Under the pieces are notes generated by a model that had not been told where the DNA came from, did no database searches, and saw nothing but the letters and a program-made list of their open reading frames with translations. A stretch of DNA of 64,000 nucleotides from an uncultured Schaedlerella sp. GTDB lineage: Bacteria > Bacillota > Clostridia > Lachnospirales > Lachnospiraceae. Of this stretch, positions 1 through 6,918 are shown piece after piece; within the stretch, counting starts at the first letter, position 1, and each line of letters opens with the position of its first letter. Location of the stretch: positions 62,001-126,000 of the forward strand of contig CAKSAJ010000003.1 in NCBI GenBank assembly GCA_934435195.1, in the 5' to 3' direction. Position numbers and translations under genes: made by a program.

Positions 1-297
1 TTCTATATCCGAAAATACTTCCTTCCACGGACAGCCATAGGATTCTTCTATTACTTCCTCCACTTCTGAAAATGGCATCGGTGGCACATCCGAACGCAGT
101 TTCATTAACTCGTCACAATATTTCTTCGGAAGGACATCCGAATGCAGCGACATGATTTGTCCTATTTTAATAAAAGTAGGTCCCAGATCTTCCAGAATCA
201 ACCGCAGCTTCACCGGGGTCATACCCTTTGTGATCTCATGCTTACGCAATACTGCCGTAATTTCCTTCAATCTGGAACCTGATTTTGCGTTACTCAT
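1..297 (-). CDS. UbiB/AarF (ABC1) family atypical kinase, N-terminal part
   Basis: Reading leftward from an ATG at 297, 99 codons run off the window edge, so only the N-terminus is here. The conserved ABC1/UbiB segment LGPTFIKIGQIMSLHSDVLP is clearly visible about residues 38-57, with the alanine-poor, KxGQ-type core that defines this ATP-binding family. UbiB/AarF proteins are membrane-associated atypical kinases or ATPases linked to lipid and quinone metabolism; in anaerobes without ubiquinone the role is unknown. The start overlaps the stop of the phasin-like gene (ATGAGTAA), which implies translational coupling and a shared transcript. The pairing of a small phasin-like protein with an AarF kinase is common in Firmicutes. 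Confidence 0.9.
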   Translation of the reverse strand, partial: MSNAKSGSRLKEITAVLRKHEITKGMTPVKLRLILEDLGPTFIKIGQIMSLHSDVLPKKYCDELMKLRSDVPPMPFSEVEEVIEESYGCPWKEVFSDIE

Positions 298-673
298 TAA
301 CCTCTGGCTCTTCAACTTCTTCTGCTTCTGCTTCCACTACATCTTCTGGCTCTACAACCTCTTCTTCCGGTGCTTCCGCTTCCACCTTTTCTATCTGCTC
401 TTTCAACTGTGCAAGCTGCTCTGCTGTCATCTTACTGAGCAATTCATTTAATTCTTCAGGTGTTGATGTCTTTACTGAAACATTCACTTTATCTTTTACT
501 GTCTGTTTAATATTGTGTTTGAGTTCTTCATTCAAAGCCTTTCCCTGCTCCACTGTCAACTCACCTTTTTTTACCAGGTCATCCAGAACATCTTTTGATT
601 TTTCCGCTGTAACAGCTACTGTTCCGATTCCTGCCAATAAGATTTTCTTTAATCCATCTGTCAATTTTTCCAT
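290..673 (-). CDS. phasin-like small coiled-coil protein upstream of AarF kinase
   Basis: The protein has 127 residues. It starts MEKLTDGLKKILLAGIGTVA, a short amphipathic/hydrophobic stretch, followed by a helical region (about residues 20-85) rich in Lys and Glu, and ends with a very acidic tail of Glu, Val and Pro. This matches the phasin-like proteins (polyhydroxyalkanoate granule regulator-like) that sit before AarF genes. I chose the ATG at 673 because AAAGGAG lies nine bases ahead; an in-frame upstream ATG near 727 has no ribosome site and adds a basic low-complexity leader. Function is unproven; a partner or membrane adaptor for the downstream kinase is the natural guess from coupling. 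Confidence 0.75.
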   Translation of the reverse strand: MEKLTDGLKKILLAGIGTVAVTAEKSKDVLDDLVKKGELTVEQGKALNEELKHNIKQTVKDKVNVSVKTSTPEELNELLSKMTAEQLAQLKEQIEKVEAEAPEEEVVEPEDVVEAEAEEVEEPEVNE

Positions 674-849
674 AGTCTTCTTCTCCTTTCGTGTACCCTT
701 CGTGTCAATCCGTGTAGTGATTGCCATGAAAGTGAATCATACCAGTTATTTTTCATACTTTTGTTATACACTTTTTCTAAAAAAAAGTAAACATAATAGT
801 CTGAAAAAAGAGCGAGAAATCACTCGTAAACTTTTTTGGCATGTGAAAA

Positions 850-1227
850 CTATATCCACGCTATAACCTTTGGCAGAAAAATAATGCATCCTATCACGGC
901 TGAAAAAATTGCCAGAATAAATACAGCCCCTGCTGCCGTATCTTTTGCAATCTTTGCCAGTGGCTTTCTCTCCTCAGTCACAAGATCTACGACCGCTTCC
1001 ACTGCTGTATTCACCAGCTCCAACGCCATAATAAGACCACAGAGCAACAGACAGATACACCATTCTGTCATAGAAATGTGAAAGAAAAATCCAGCAATCA
1101 CAACCAATGCCGTCATTACTGCATGCATCTTCATATTCTGTTCCTGCTTCAACCCGGTTACAATTCCTGCGAACGCATATTGAAATCCACCATACAACTT
1201 ATGATTTTGCTTTTTCTTTTGTTCCAT
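850..1227 (-). CDS. dgkA: diacylglycerol kinase family (undecaprenol kinase-type) membrane protein
   Basis: The 125-residue protein has the length and pattern of prokaryotic DgkA: a basic N-terminus, a short amphipathic helix, and three membrane segments (about residues 36-52, 56-72 and 98-121). The family motif ELVNTAVEAVVDL is present at about 70-82; its two Glu/Asn residues bind metal-ATP. In Gram-positive bacteria this family phosphorylates undecaprenol rather than diacylglycerol, recycling the cell-wall lipid carrier. The start has a strong AGGAGG site seven bases upstream. It lies about 175 bases ahead of the phasin-like gene on the same strand, with no clear terminator seen between them. 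Confidence 0.9.
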   Translation of the reverse strand: MEQKKKQNHKLYGGFQYAFAGIVTGLKQEQNMKMHAVMTALVVIAGFFFHISMTEWCICLLLCGLIMALELVNTAVEAVVDLVTEERKPLAKIAKDTAAGAVFILAIFSAVIGCIIFLPKVIAWI

Positions 1228-1267
1228 AAGAATCCCTCCTGAACCTTGTTTTGTCTAGTCCTGTCTT

Positions 1268-2026
1268 TTACTGTATTCCAGACAGGTCTTTTACAATCTC
1301 ACCGGCAATGATCAAACCTGCTACCGATGGCACAAAGGCCGTACTTCCCGGAATCGCACGTCGCTCTGTACACTTATGTTCAGCTCCCGGAGGACATATA
1401 CAGTTTGTACGACAACTACTTGTCATATCATCTTTCGGCTTAATCGGAAGCTCGTCTGAATAAACAACTTTTAACTTCTTTACACCACGCTTTTTCAACT
1501 CGCGACGCATAACCTTTGCCAATGGGCATCCACTTGTCTTATAAATGTCTGCTACCCTGAATCGGCTGGCATCCAGTTTATTACCGGCTCCCATACTGCT
1601 GATAATCGGTGTTCCGACTTCTTTTGCTTTCATAATCAACTCTATTTTAGCTGTTACAGTATCTACAGCATCTACAATATAGTCATAGTCTTCAAAATGA
1701 AATTCATCCGCATTCTCCGGCAAAAAGAAACACTTATGAACTTCCACTTTCGCATCCGGATTAATATCCAAAATACGTTCTTTCATCACATCTACTTTAT
1801 ATTTTCCAACGGTCTTTCTTGTCGCGATAATCTGTCTGTTTAAATTCGTCAAACAAACCTTATCATCGTCGATCAAATCAAAAGAACCCACACCGGAACG
1901 AACCAATGCTTCGCACACATAGCCACCGACCCCGCCGATTCCAAACACTGCCACCCGAGACCCTGCAAGACGCTCCATTGCTTCTTTTCCTAATAATAAT
2001 TCTGTCCTTGAAAATTGATTTAACAT
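1268..2026 (-). CDS. tcdA: tRNA threonylcarbamoyladenosine dehydratase (TcdA, ThiF/E1-like)
   Basis: The 252-residue protein is an E1-like adenylating enzyme. The nucleotide-binding motif FGIGGVGGYVCEALVRSG (about residues 27-44), the downstream LIDDDKVCLTNLNRQ and the cluster of C-terminal cysteines near RTNCICPPG are typical. TcdA cyclises N6-threonylcarbamoyladenosine at position 37 of ANN-decoding tRNAs. I placed the start at 2026 (MLNQFSRTELLLG) because GAGGAT lies upstream and family members begin there; a longer frame continues to 2215 through repeat and IS-end sequence and is not credible. A good promoter lies at 2069-2097. The gene is thus transcribed right from the edge of a repeat island. 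Confidence 0.93.
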   Translation of the reverse strand: MLNQFSRTELLLGKEAMERLAGSRVAVFGIGGVGGYVCEALVRSGVGSFDLIDDDKVCLTNLNRQIIATRKTVGKYKVDVMKERILDINPDAKVEVHKCFFLPENADEFHFEDYDYIVDAVDTVTAKIELIMKAKEVGTPIISSMGAGNKLDASRFRVADIYKTSGCPLAKVMRRELKKRGVKKLKVVYSDELPIKPKDDMTSSCRTNCICPPGAEHKCTERRAIPGSTAFVPSVAGLIIAGEIVKDLSGIQ

Positions 2027-2068
2027 TGCTTCTATCCTCATTTTCTTTATAAACTGTATTCTTTGTTT

Positions 2069-2097
2069 ATCATATCGTTTTAGTAGGCAATTGTCAA
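2069..2097 (-). promoter_or_regulatory. sigma-A-type promoter of tcdA
   Basis: On the minus strand TTGACA (2092-2097) and TATGAT (2069-2074) are separated by exactly 17 bases, about 43 bases ahead of the tcdA start. This supports a short leader and monocistronic expression. The palindromic repeat copy A begins only about 35 bases further upstream. Confidence 0.75.
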
Positions 2098-2354
2098 CCA
2101 AGGGCTGATGCAAAGATATTCGCTTGCTGTTTAATTCACGACGACCTCCAAGCAAGAAAAAGACTATGCACTCCTGCTCAGCTTCGTCGGGCAAGCCCGA
2201 CCCCAATGTGGTCAACTTAGTGTCAACTTAAGACAAGTGCCTGCTCAGGGTAATGATTAACGGTGCGAAATCGAGAAAAGAGGAAGGCAGATTTGAAAAG
2301 AAGACGCACTTTAATAGAGTTTCACGGAAAAAGCCCTATTAACAGCTATTGATT

Positions 2355-3635
2355 TTAGAAAGCAACTTTTTTGTTGTTAAAATGTGTTCTGCCTATTGCT
2401 TTATTCTTCTTTCGTCGGAATGTTCTTCCAGGCATAATCTGAGATCTGCATCGGAGAGATTCCTTATATAGACTATCAATTGTAGATAAATCGAAAAGAT
2501 TACACAGGATTTTAGGAAATATTGTTTTGATACGTCCAATAATAAATGCCCGGTTTGCTTGGTATCGATATTTATTCGTACTTTTAGCGGTAATCTGAAT
2601 TTCTTCATCAACTTGATTTTTAATAAGAGATGACAGGTTTGAAAGAAGTACGTTGATATAAAATTCTTGAAGCACCGAAGTGGTTGTTGCACCGGAAAAT
2701 TCTTCAATAGCAAGGCGGCTTTTCAATTCCTTATATTTTGTTTCGACTGGCCAGCGATAGAAGTAAAGTTCGCGGAACATCTGTTGAGAAATATGTGAAT
2801 CAAAAAGATTGGTGGCAAGATACTCTTTCGTTCCATCATCGAGAATAACTTCGATGACTCTTATTCTAATATCCTTGGTTCCATCTTTTGCGTTGCCGGG
2901 AAGAATCGTGATTATGTCACCAGAGCATTTCTTAGCAATGTTATAATTCTGTTTTAAGCGCATAAGACAAAGGTGCTGATGCTCGACACAGTAACGAAAC
3001 ATATCTTCAGAATAATAGCCACGATCAAAGATTATAACGCTGTTTTGATAGATATTTAAATCTTCTAAATTATGCAAATGCTCTAAAGCAGCAGAACGTT
3101 CAGATGCAAGATATCGCTGAAAAGAAGCATGGACGATATAATCATCAAGAACATCATAAACAATAGAACCAAGTCCCATAGTAAAACGGCGGCTTGGATT
3201 AGGATATCCAAACATTTCACCGAAGAATTCAAAATTAGATTTTGAATTAGGCAATTCTATTTTGGAGCCATCGATGGCAAACAAATGATATCCATTCCAG
3301 AGTTTACGAGACGGGAGCTGCTTATAAAATAAATCGACTGATAAATAGTAGAGCTCTTTAAATAAGGCGGGGCTAATAAACTGGCGAGCCTTTGACAGAG
3401 CCTGCTTTGAAATGTCAGGGAAATCAAGAATTCCAAGATCTTCTCGAATACGGGAAAGATTTTGAAACATGGAGGCCTTCGATGTATAAAGCAGATACAT
3501 AATTACTTGAAAAAGAGAAAGTTTTCGTTTACGAACAAAATGATTTTTTGCACGATGAGGTTCCAGTTTTTCTGGGTTTGTGATATACTCCTTGATGGAT
3601 TGGATGATATTTTTGCAGATGTCAATTCGATTCAT
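2355..3635 (-). CDS. IS4-family DDE transposase
   Basis: The 426-residue protein has the RNase-H-like DDE catalytic domain of the IS4 family. The first Asp is in FAIDGSKIELPNS (about residue 121), the second in VIIFDRGYYSEDM (about 203), and the family's Y-(2)-R-(3)-E-(6)-K signature is complete in YFYRWPVETKYKELK (about residue 294 on), which supplies the catalytic Glu. No frameshift or internal stop is present, so it looks active. The ATG at 3635 has AGGAGG eight bases upstream. Ahead of the gene lie a 7-bp hairpin (3697-3713) and a terminator-like hairpin (3759-3803) that would limit readthrough from outside. Confidence 0.95.
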   Translation of the reverse strand: MNRIDICKNIIQSIKEYITNPEKLEPHRAKNHFVRKRKLSLFQVIMYLLYTSKASMFQNLSRIREDLGILDFPDISKQALSKARQFISPALFKELYYLSVDLFYKQLPSRKLWNGYHLFAIDGSKIELPNSKSNFEFFGEMFGYPNPSRRFTMGLGSIVYDVLDDYIVHASFQRYLASERSAALEHLHNLEDLNIYQNSVIIFDRGYYSEDMFRYCVEHQHLCLMRLKQNYNIAKKCSGDIITILPGNAKDGTKDIRIRVIEVILDDGTKEYLATNLFDSHISQQMFRELYFYRWPVETKYKELKSRLAIEEFSGATTTSVLQEFYINVLLSNLSSLIKNQVDEEIQITAKSTNKYRYQANRAFIIGRIKTIFPKILCNLFDLSTIDSLYKESLRCRSQIMPGRTFRRKKNKAIGRTHFNNKKVAF

Positions 3636-3758
3636 ATGACATACCTCCTAAAGTGTAATTAAAGTTCGTGGTGAGACGAACAATTCCTTAATTAATAGGT
3701 CGCGAAGCGACCTCACTTTTAGGAGGTTTTGTCAAGTGTTTTTTTGTAAAAAAAGAAA

Positions 3759-3803
3759 AGAATTCCTTCAAAATGCCGATGGAATCAGGGCTGAAGGAAT
3801 TCT
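3759..3803 (-). terminator. IS-internal terminator upstream of the transposase
   Basis: A perfect 12-bp inverted repeat (AGAATTCCTTCA at 3759-3770 and TGAAGGAATTCT at 3792-3803) is followed, in the transposase direction, by a T-rich run TTTTCTTTTTTT. It sits just inside the right end, upstream of the gene, where IS elements commonly carry barriers against transcription entering from flanking DNA. Confidence 0.6.
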
Positions 3804-3943
3804 AAAATTTTTCTAAAATTCTTAAGTTGACCACAGTGAAGCCCGACCCCAATTCGCTGGATTGCATAGTCTTTTCTTGCTTTGTGATGTACCGTGATTG
3901 AAATAGGTGAAGTGATGAGGGATTTACTTTTCTGGTAGCTGAT

Positions 3944-4259
3944 GTATCTGCAAGCCCTTGATATTCGCTGTTGCAGATGCTCTTTGTGGCAACTGTTGTA
4001 TCTGCACTGGCTTGATGTTCTCTGTTGCAGATGCTCTTTTTGGGGGCCAACGCATCTGCAACTTGCTTTTCTTTGAACTTGCAGATGCTTTTCAGCCTGC
4101 CTATCATGTATAAATTGCATCTACATCTTGCCCTTTCTGGTATTTGAGGATACTCTCTTCGCAAATTTTGCATCTGCATCCCACATTTTCGATAACGTGA
4201 GGATGCTTCTCATTGAAATTGTGCATCCACAACTTGCTCTTCCCATGACTTGCAGATAC
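3944..4259. repeat. array of six 37-nt inverted-repeat units spaced 53-54 bp
   Basis: Units lie at 3944-3980, 3998-4034, 4052-4088, 4117-4153, 4170-4206 and 4223-4259. Each is exactly 37 nt and is bounded by G[C/T]ATCTGCAA-like and TTGCAGAT[A/G]C-like ends that are complementary, perfectly in unit 3 and imperfectly in the others. Interiors differ. Spacers are 17, 17, 28, 16 and 16 nt and often begin TCTTT or similar. Both strands are open over part of it, giving an 18-residue repeated peptide on the minus strand, but no ribosome site or protein family supports coding. The array lies between the two palindromic copies A and B and shares sequence with their arms (TTGCA-AT-CTCTTT). Confidence 0.75.
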
Positions 4260-4280
4260 TCCTCATATTCTTTGAGTTCT

Positions 4281-4410
4281 ATTTAATTCACGACTGCCTC
4301 CAAGAAAGAAAAGACTATGCACTCCTGCTCAGCTTCGTCGGGCAAGCCCGACTCCAATTCGCTGGATTGCATAGTCTTTTCTTTCTTGGAGGTATACCGT
4401 AATTGAAATA
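4281..4410. repeat. palindromic repeat element, copy B (intact, MITE-like)
   Basis: A perfect 22-bp inverted repeat (4300-4321 against 4368-4389; ends CCAAGAAAG and CTTTCTTGG) encloses a loop with a second perfect hairpin GTCGGGC-AA-GCCCGAC (4337-4352). Outside the arms the flanks also match imperfectly (ATTTAATTCACG against the complement of GTAATTGAAAT), giving about 130 bp. There is no open frame. Copy A is the same element interrupted by the IS. Confidence 0.8.
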
Positions 4411-4482
4411 GGTAAATCTATCTTGCTCATCTACCTGTTTCTATTACGATACACCACAAAGTTCTGCTCTTTAATTCATCAA

Positions 4483-4733
4483 GCATGCAATAACGTACAA
4501 GCCGAAAACAAATTGAATACATTTCAGTGAATATGATAGAGGAGTCGGAAATACTTAAGGCGTAGATTTTGGGGTTAATAAACTTGAACGAACGTGTTTG
4601 AACTGCAAAGCAGTGAGTTTGAGTTCAAGTTTATTGTATTTAACCAAAATCTACACCTTTATGTATTTCCCTCCGATTTAAATCTGAACAGAAATGTATT
4701 CAATTTGTTTTCGCGCGTTACCTTATTGCTGCT
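4483..4733. repeat. 250-bp imperfect palindrome (MITE-like)
   Basis: The two halves are imperfect reverse complements around the centre ACTGC-AAA-GCAGT (4602-4614). Matching blocks include GAAAACAAATTGAATACATTT (4503-4523) against its complement at 4691-4712, GTAGATTTTGG against CCAAAATCTAC, and AATAAACTTGAAC against GTTCAAGTTTATT. No ORF of substance is present. It may fold as one long hairpin in RNA. It differs in sequence from copies A and B, so it is a separate repeat family at the same island. Confidence 0.75.
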
Positions 4734-4768
4734 TAATAAATTAAATAGTAAAACTCCGCATCCACACC

Positions 4769-5920
4769 CTACAGCATCTCTAAAAATGCTGCAATTCTTG
4801 TATTTAACTGACCCACATCCGCCTGACTATAATCTGTCTCTACATTGATATATGGAAGTCCCATCTTTTCATTTACAAATTTACGGATTGCCAATGTCTC
4901 CACATTATATGTATGACATGCCTGTAATGTCATCTCCACTACTCCGTCAACCTGATATTCTTTAATCAGTCTCTCCAACAGCTCAAGACGATTTGGATTT
5001 GGTGTCATAACGGAACAGCCAATTGCCAGATATCTTTCTGCCAGAGCCTGATATACATCTGGATTTTCCTCGTCTACCAGCTTATCAATAGATTTTGCTC
5101 CGGAACAGTTTTCATAAGCTACGACCACGCCGCCATTTTCCTCAATTGCTGTAATAATCTTCTCTGTTGCTCCACCGATTGGACATCCTGTTACAAGAAT
5201 ACGTGGACGACTTTCCAGCATTTTACCTTCTGCATATTCTTTCTCTATTTTCTCTGTCAATGCATTTACTTCCGCCGGAATTGCTTTTCTGTCAAATTTA
5301 AATCCACTTCCATAAAGCACCTTAAACAAATCATGTCCTTTGATCGGTGCCGGCTCGTGTTTCATCACTTCATATAAATTTTTCAGAGATTTTCTTACTT
5401 CATTTTCTTCTTTAATAGCCTCTGCAATTTTTTCTTCTGTAATTGTCACGCCAAATTTTTCTTCCAGATATTCTTTAAAACGTACAATCTCACCCTTCCA
5501 AAGTTGCAATGATGCCGCACTTTGAGAGTTCGGAAGCTCCATTACAAACACGTCTTTAAATTCAGACATATATTCATACATCTTTTTCTTTCCATCACAT
5601 GTAGTCTCTCCGACAACTACATCTGAAAAATAGAAAAATGGACATTTATCTGTCTTTGCAAATCCATAACTGGACTTAATCAGCGGACATAAATTTTTTG
5701 GTAAATCTTTTTCTGCATCCGGAATTGTCTCATCGGATGTTGAACATAAACCTACTGTAGCTGCTCCCATTGCCATTGCAATTTCTTTTGGAAAATATGT
5801 ACAATATGCTCCGATAACCGGGATTCCTTTATCTTTCAACTGTTTTACTGCAAGAAATGAATTCTTTCTCTGTTCTGCAAACTCCTCAAATACCTCTGGT
5901 AAATCTTTAATTATTTCCAT
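4769..5920 (-). CDS. double-cubane-cluster-type anaerobic reductase (2-hydroxyacyl-CoA dehydratase D superfamily, YjiM-like)
   Basis: The 383-residue protein belongs to the HgdC/BadD-type family of 2-hydroxyacyl-CoA dehydratase subunits. Cysteines that can ligate iron-sulfur clusters lie at 40, 59, 78, 93 and 108 and later in GCPIGGATEK, ENCSGAK, IGCSVMTPN and QACHTYN. The family member in Carboxydothermus carries an [8Fe-9S] double-cubane cluster and reduces small molecules with ATP-driven electrons. Here a single subunit and its activase form a two-gene unit, which matches the YjiM/YjiL pair rather than a two-subunit acyl-CoA dehydratase. The substrate is unknown. AAAGGAT precedes the start; the gap to the activase gene is 22 bases. 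Confidence 0.85.
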   Translation of the reverse strand: MEIIKDLPEVFEEFAEQRKNSFLAVKQLKDKGIPVIGAYCTYFPKEIAMAMGAATVGLCSTSDETIPDAEKDLPKNLCPLIKSSYGFAKTDKCPFFYFSDVVVGETTCDGKKKMYEYMSEFKDVFVMELPNSQSAASLQLWKGEIVRFKEYLEEKFGVTITEEKIAEAIKEENEVRKSLKNLYEVMKHEPAPIKGHDLFKVLYGSGFKFDRKAIPAEVNALTEKIEKEYAEGKMLESRPRILVTGCPIGGATEKIITAIEENGGVVVAYENCSGAKSIDKLVDEENPDVYQALAERYLAIGCSVMTPNPNRLELLERLIKEYQVDGVVEMTLQACHTYNVETLAIRKFVNEKMGLPYINVETDYSQADVGQLNTRIAAFLEML

Positions 5921-5942
5921 CTTTTGTTCATCCTTTCACTGT

Positions 5943-6713
5943 TTATCGTTTTTTTCTGCTTTTTTCTTCTGCCAGTAATGCTGCTCCAAGAGCTCCTGCA
6001 TATCTGCCATCTTCTGTTGGTTCTACGGTTCGTCCTATCTTCTCCGACAAAATTCTTGTAAAATACGTACTGTTGCTGATTCCACCTGTCAAAATCACTT
6101 TATCCGGAAGTTCTTTTCTCTGTGCCAGCTGACATACCTTCGCTGCAACAGAATCCACTACACCGGCTGCAATATCTTCTCTTTTATGCCCTTCCCCAAT
6201 GTAATTGATCACTTCCGACTCGGCAAATACTGTACAAAGAGAACTAATTGGAAGTACTGTTCCCGATTCCGCCAGCTCAAACAATTCCTTCAGCGTCACT
6301 CCCAGACGATTTGCCATAATTTCCAAAAATTTTCCTGTTCCTGCTGAACACTTGTCATTCATCAAAAAATCTTTTACCATTCCGTGTTCTACCAGAATCA
6401 CTTTTGTATCTTGTCCTCCCACATCAATGATTCCACAATTCTCTCCGGCCATTTCCTTTCCGCCTCTTCCATGGCAGGTAATTTCTGTAATCACATAATC
6501 CGCGAAATCTACCGCAACCCTGCCATATCCGGTTGCAACAACCTTTGTAGAATCTGCCAGTACATCGATTCCCGATTCCTGCAATCGTTCCCGGATTATC
6601 TTGCAGGTCTCTTTACTGCTCCATCCGGTCGGCAATACAAACTGCATCTGGAAGTCACCTCTTGTTACGACTTTTGATGCTGTCGAACCAATATCAATTC
6701 CTACGTAATTCAT
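5943..6713 (-). CDS. ATP-dependent activase of the adjacent reductase (ASKHA fold, YjiL-like)
   Basis: The 256-residue protein starts MNYVGIDIGSTASK, the phosphate-1 motif of the acetate-kinase/actin fold. GGQDTKVI, a second phosphate motif, and NDKCSAGTGKFLE and SSLCTVFAESEVI provide the two cysteines that hold one [4Fe-4S] cluster between two subunits. This family hydrolyses ATP to push low-potential electrons into the partner dehydratase or reductase. I chose the ATG at 6713, which has AAAGGGAAAG just upstream; the longer frame to 6734 begins with TTG and has no site. It is the first gene of the pair, so activase and reductase are made together. Confidence 0.88.
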   Translation of the reverse strand: MNYVGIDIGSTASKVVTRGDFQMQFVLPTGWSSKETCKIIRERLQESGIDVLADSTKVVATGYGRVAVDFADYVITEITCHGRGGKEMAGENCGIIDVGGQDTKVILVEHGMVKDFLMNDKCSAGTGKFLEIMANRLGVTLKELFELAESGTVLPISSLCTVFAESEVINYIGEGHKREDIAAGVVDSVAAKVCQLAQRKELPDKVILTGGISNSTYFTRILSEKIGRTVEPTEDGRYAGALGAALLAEEKSRKKR

Positions 6714-6773
6714 AACTTTCCCTTTCGTATCCAACTATATCCAAAGTATCATTTTTTCCTTTCAAATACAATA

Positions 6774-6816
6774 AAACCCAGACATGTGCTTATAGCTTTT
6801 TTACATGTCTGGGTTT
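6774..6816 (-). terminator. terminator hairpin between the 6919 gene and the activase
   Basis: A perfect 14-bp inverted repeat, AAACCCAGACATGT (6774-6787) and ACATGTCTGGGTTT (6803-6816), separates the two minus-strand genes. In the minus direction it ends in GGGTTTTATT, so it probably ends transcription of the 6919-8550 gene. Confidence 0.7.
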
Positions 6817-6918
6817 ATTTATTGAATTTATCTATAAATCATTTTTTATCTATTAGATATGCGTACTTTACTTGCTTTCAGCCATCCCTAAGATTGCCTC
6901 TTTCTGCCTTATTATAAC

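Larger units (their letters stand above)
2204..3838 (-). mobile_element. complete IS4-family (IS231-like) insertion sequence with 11-bp target duplication
   Basis: The element is 1,635 bp. AAGCCCGACCC occurs at 2193-2203 and again at 3839-3849, an 11-bp target-site duplication. The ends are inverted: CAATGTGGTCAACTTA on the left and, read on the other strand, CACTGTGGTCAACTTA on the right. The 11-bp duplication, CA-terminal ends and the CAACTTAAG core resemble the IS231 group of the IS4 family (from memory of that group). It carries one transposase gene. The insertion fell on the loop and one arm of a 7-bp hairpin within a palindromic repeat. The intact gene, ends and duplication suggest a fairly recent insertion. 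Confidence 0.9.
2131..3905. repeat. palindromic repeat element, copy A, split by the IS element
   Basis: This is a degenerate second copy of the element at 4281-4410. The left half (about 2131-2203) and right half (about 3839-3905) carry arms CCAAGCAAGAAAAAGACTATGCA (2148-2170, given here only by its ends CCAAG and ATGCA) and its near-complement starting TGCATAG at 3863. The loop holds a small perfect hairpin GTCGGGC-AA-GCCCGAC (2186-2201). The IS at 2204-3838 lies inside this loop, so an originally ~130-bp element now spans about 1.8 kb. Confidence 0.8.

Noticed and set aside
152..866. Plus-strand open frames over the phasin and kinase genes
   Set aside because: They are complements of real minus-strand genes and encode Ser/Phe/Cys-rich low-complexity proteins without sites.
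2027..2215. Longer N-terminus for TcdA reaching into the IS border
   Set aside because: The extra 63 residues come from repeat and IS-end sequence, and a promoter and ribosome site lie inside this stretch.
3785..4179. Open frames on the minus strand through the hairpin array, giving an 18-residue tandem repeat (KSICN-x-E-x-Q motif)
   Set aside because: The periodicity follows the DNA repeat. Two overlapping frames are both open, neither has a ribosome site or a recognisable domain, and one ends in the IS border.
3944..4259. CRISPR array
   Set aside because: The unit length is constant but the interiors vary and the ends are inverted repeats; there are no cas genes, and spacers are only 16-28 nt.
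4594..4848. Plus-strand 84-codon frame across the 250-bp palindrome
   Set aside because: It is a by-product of the palindrome and has no ribosome site or family features.
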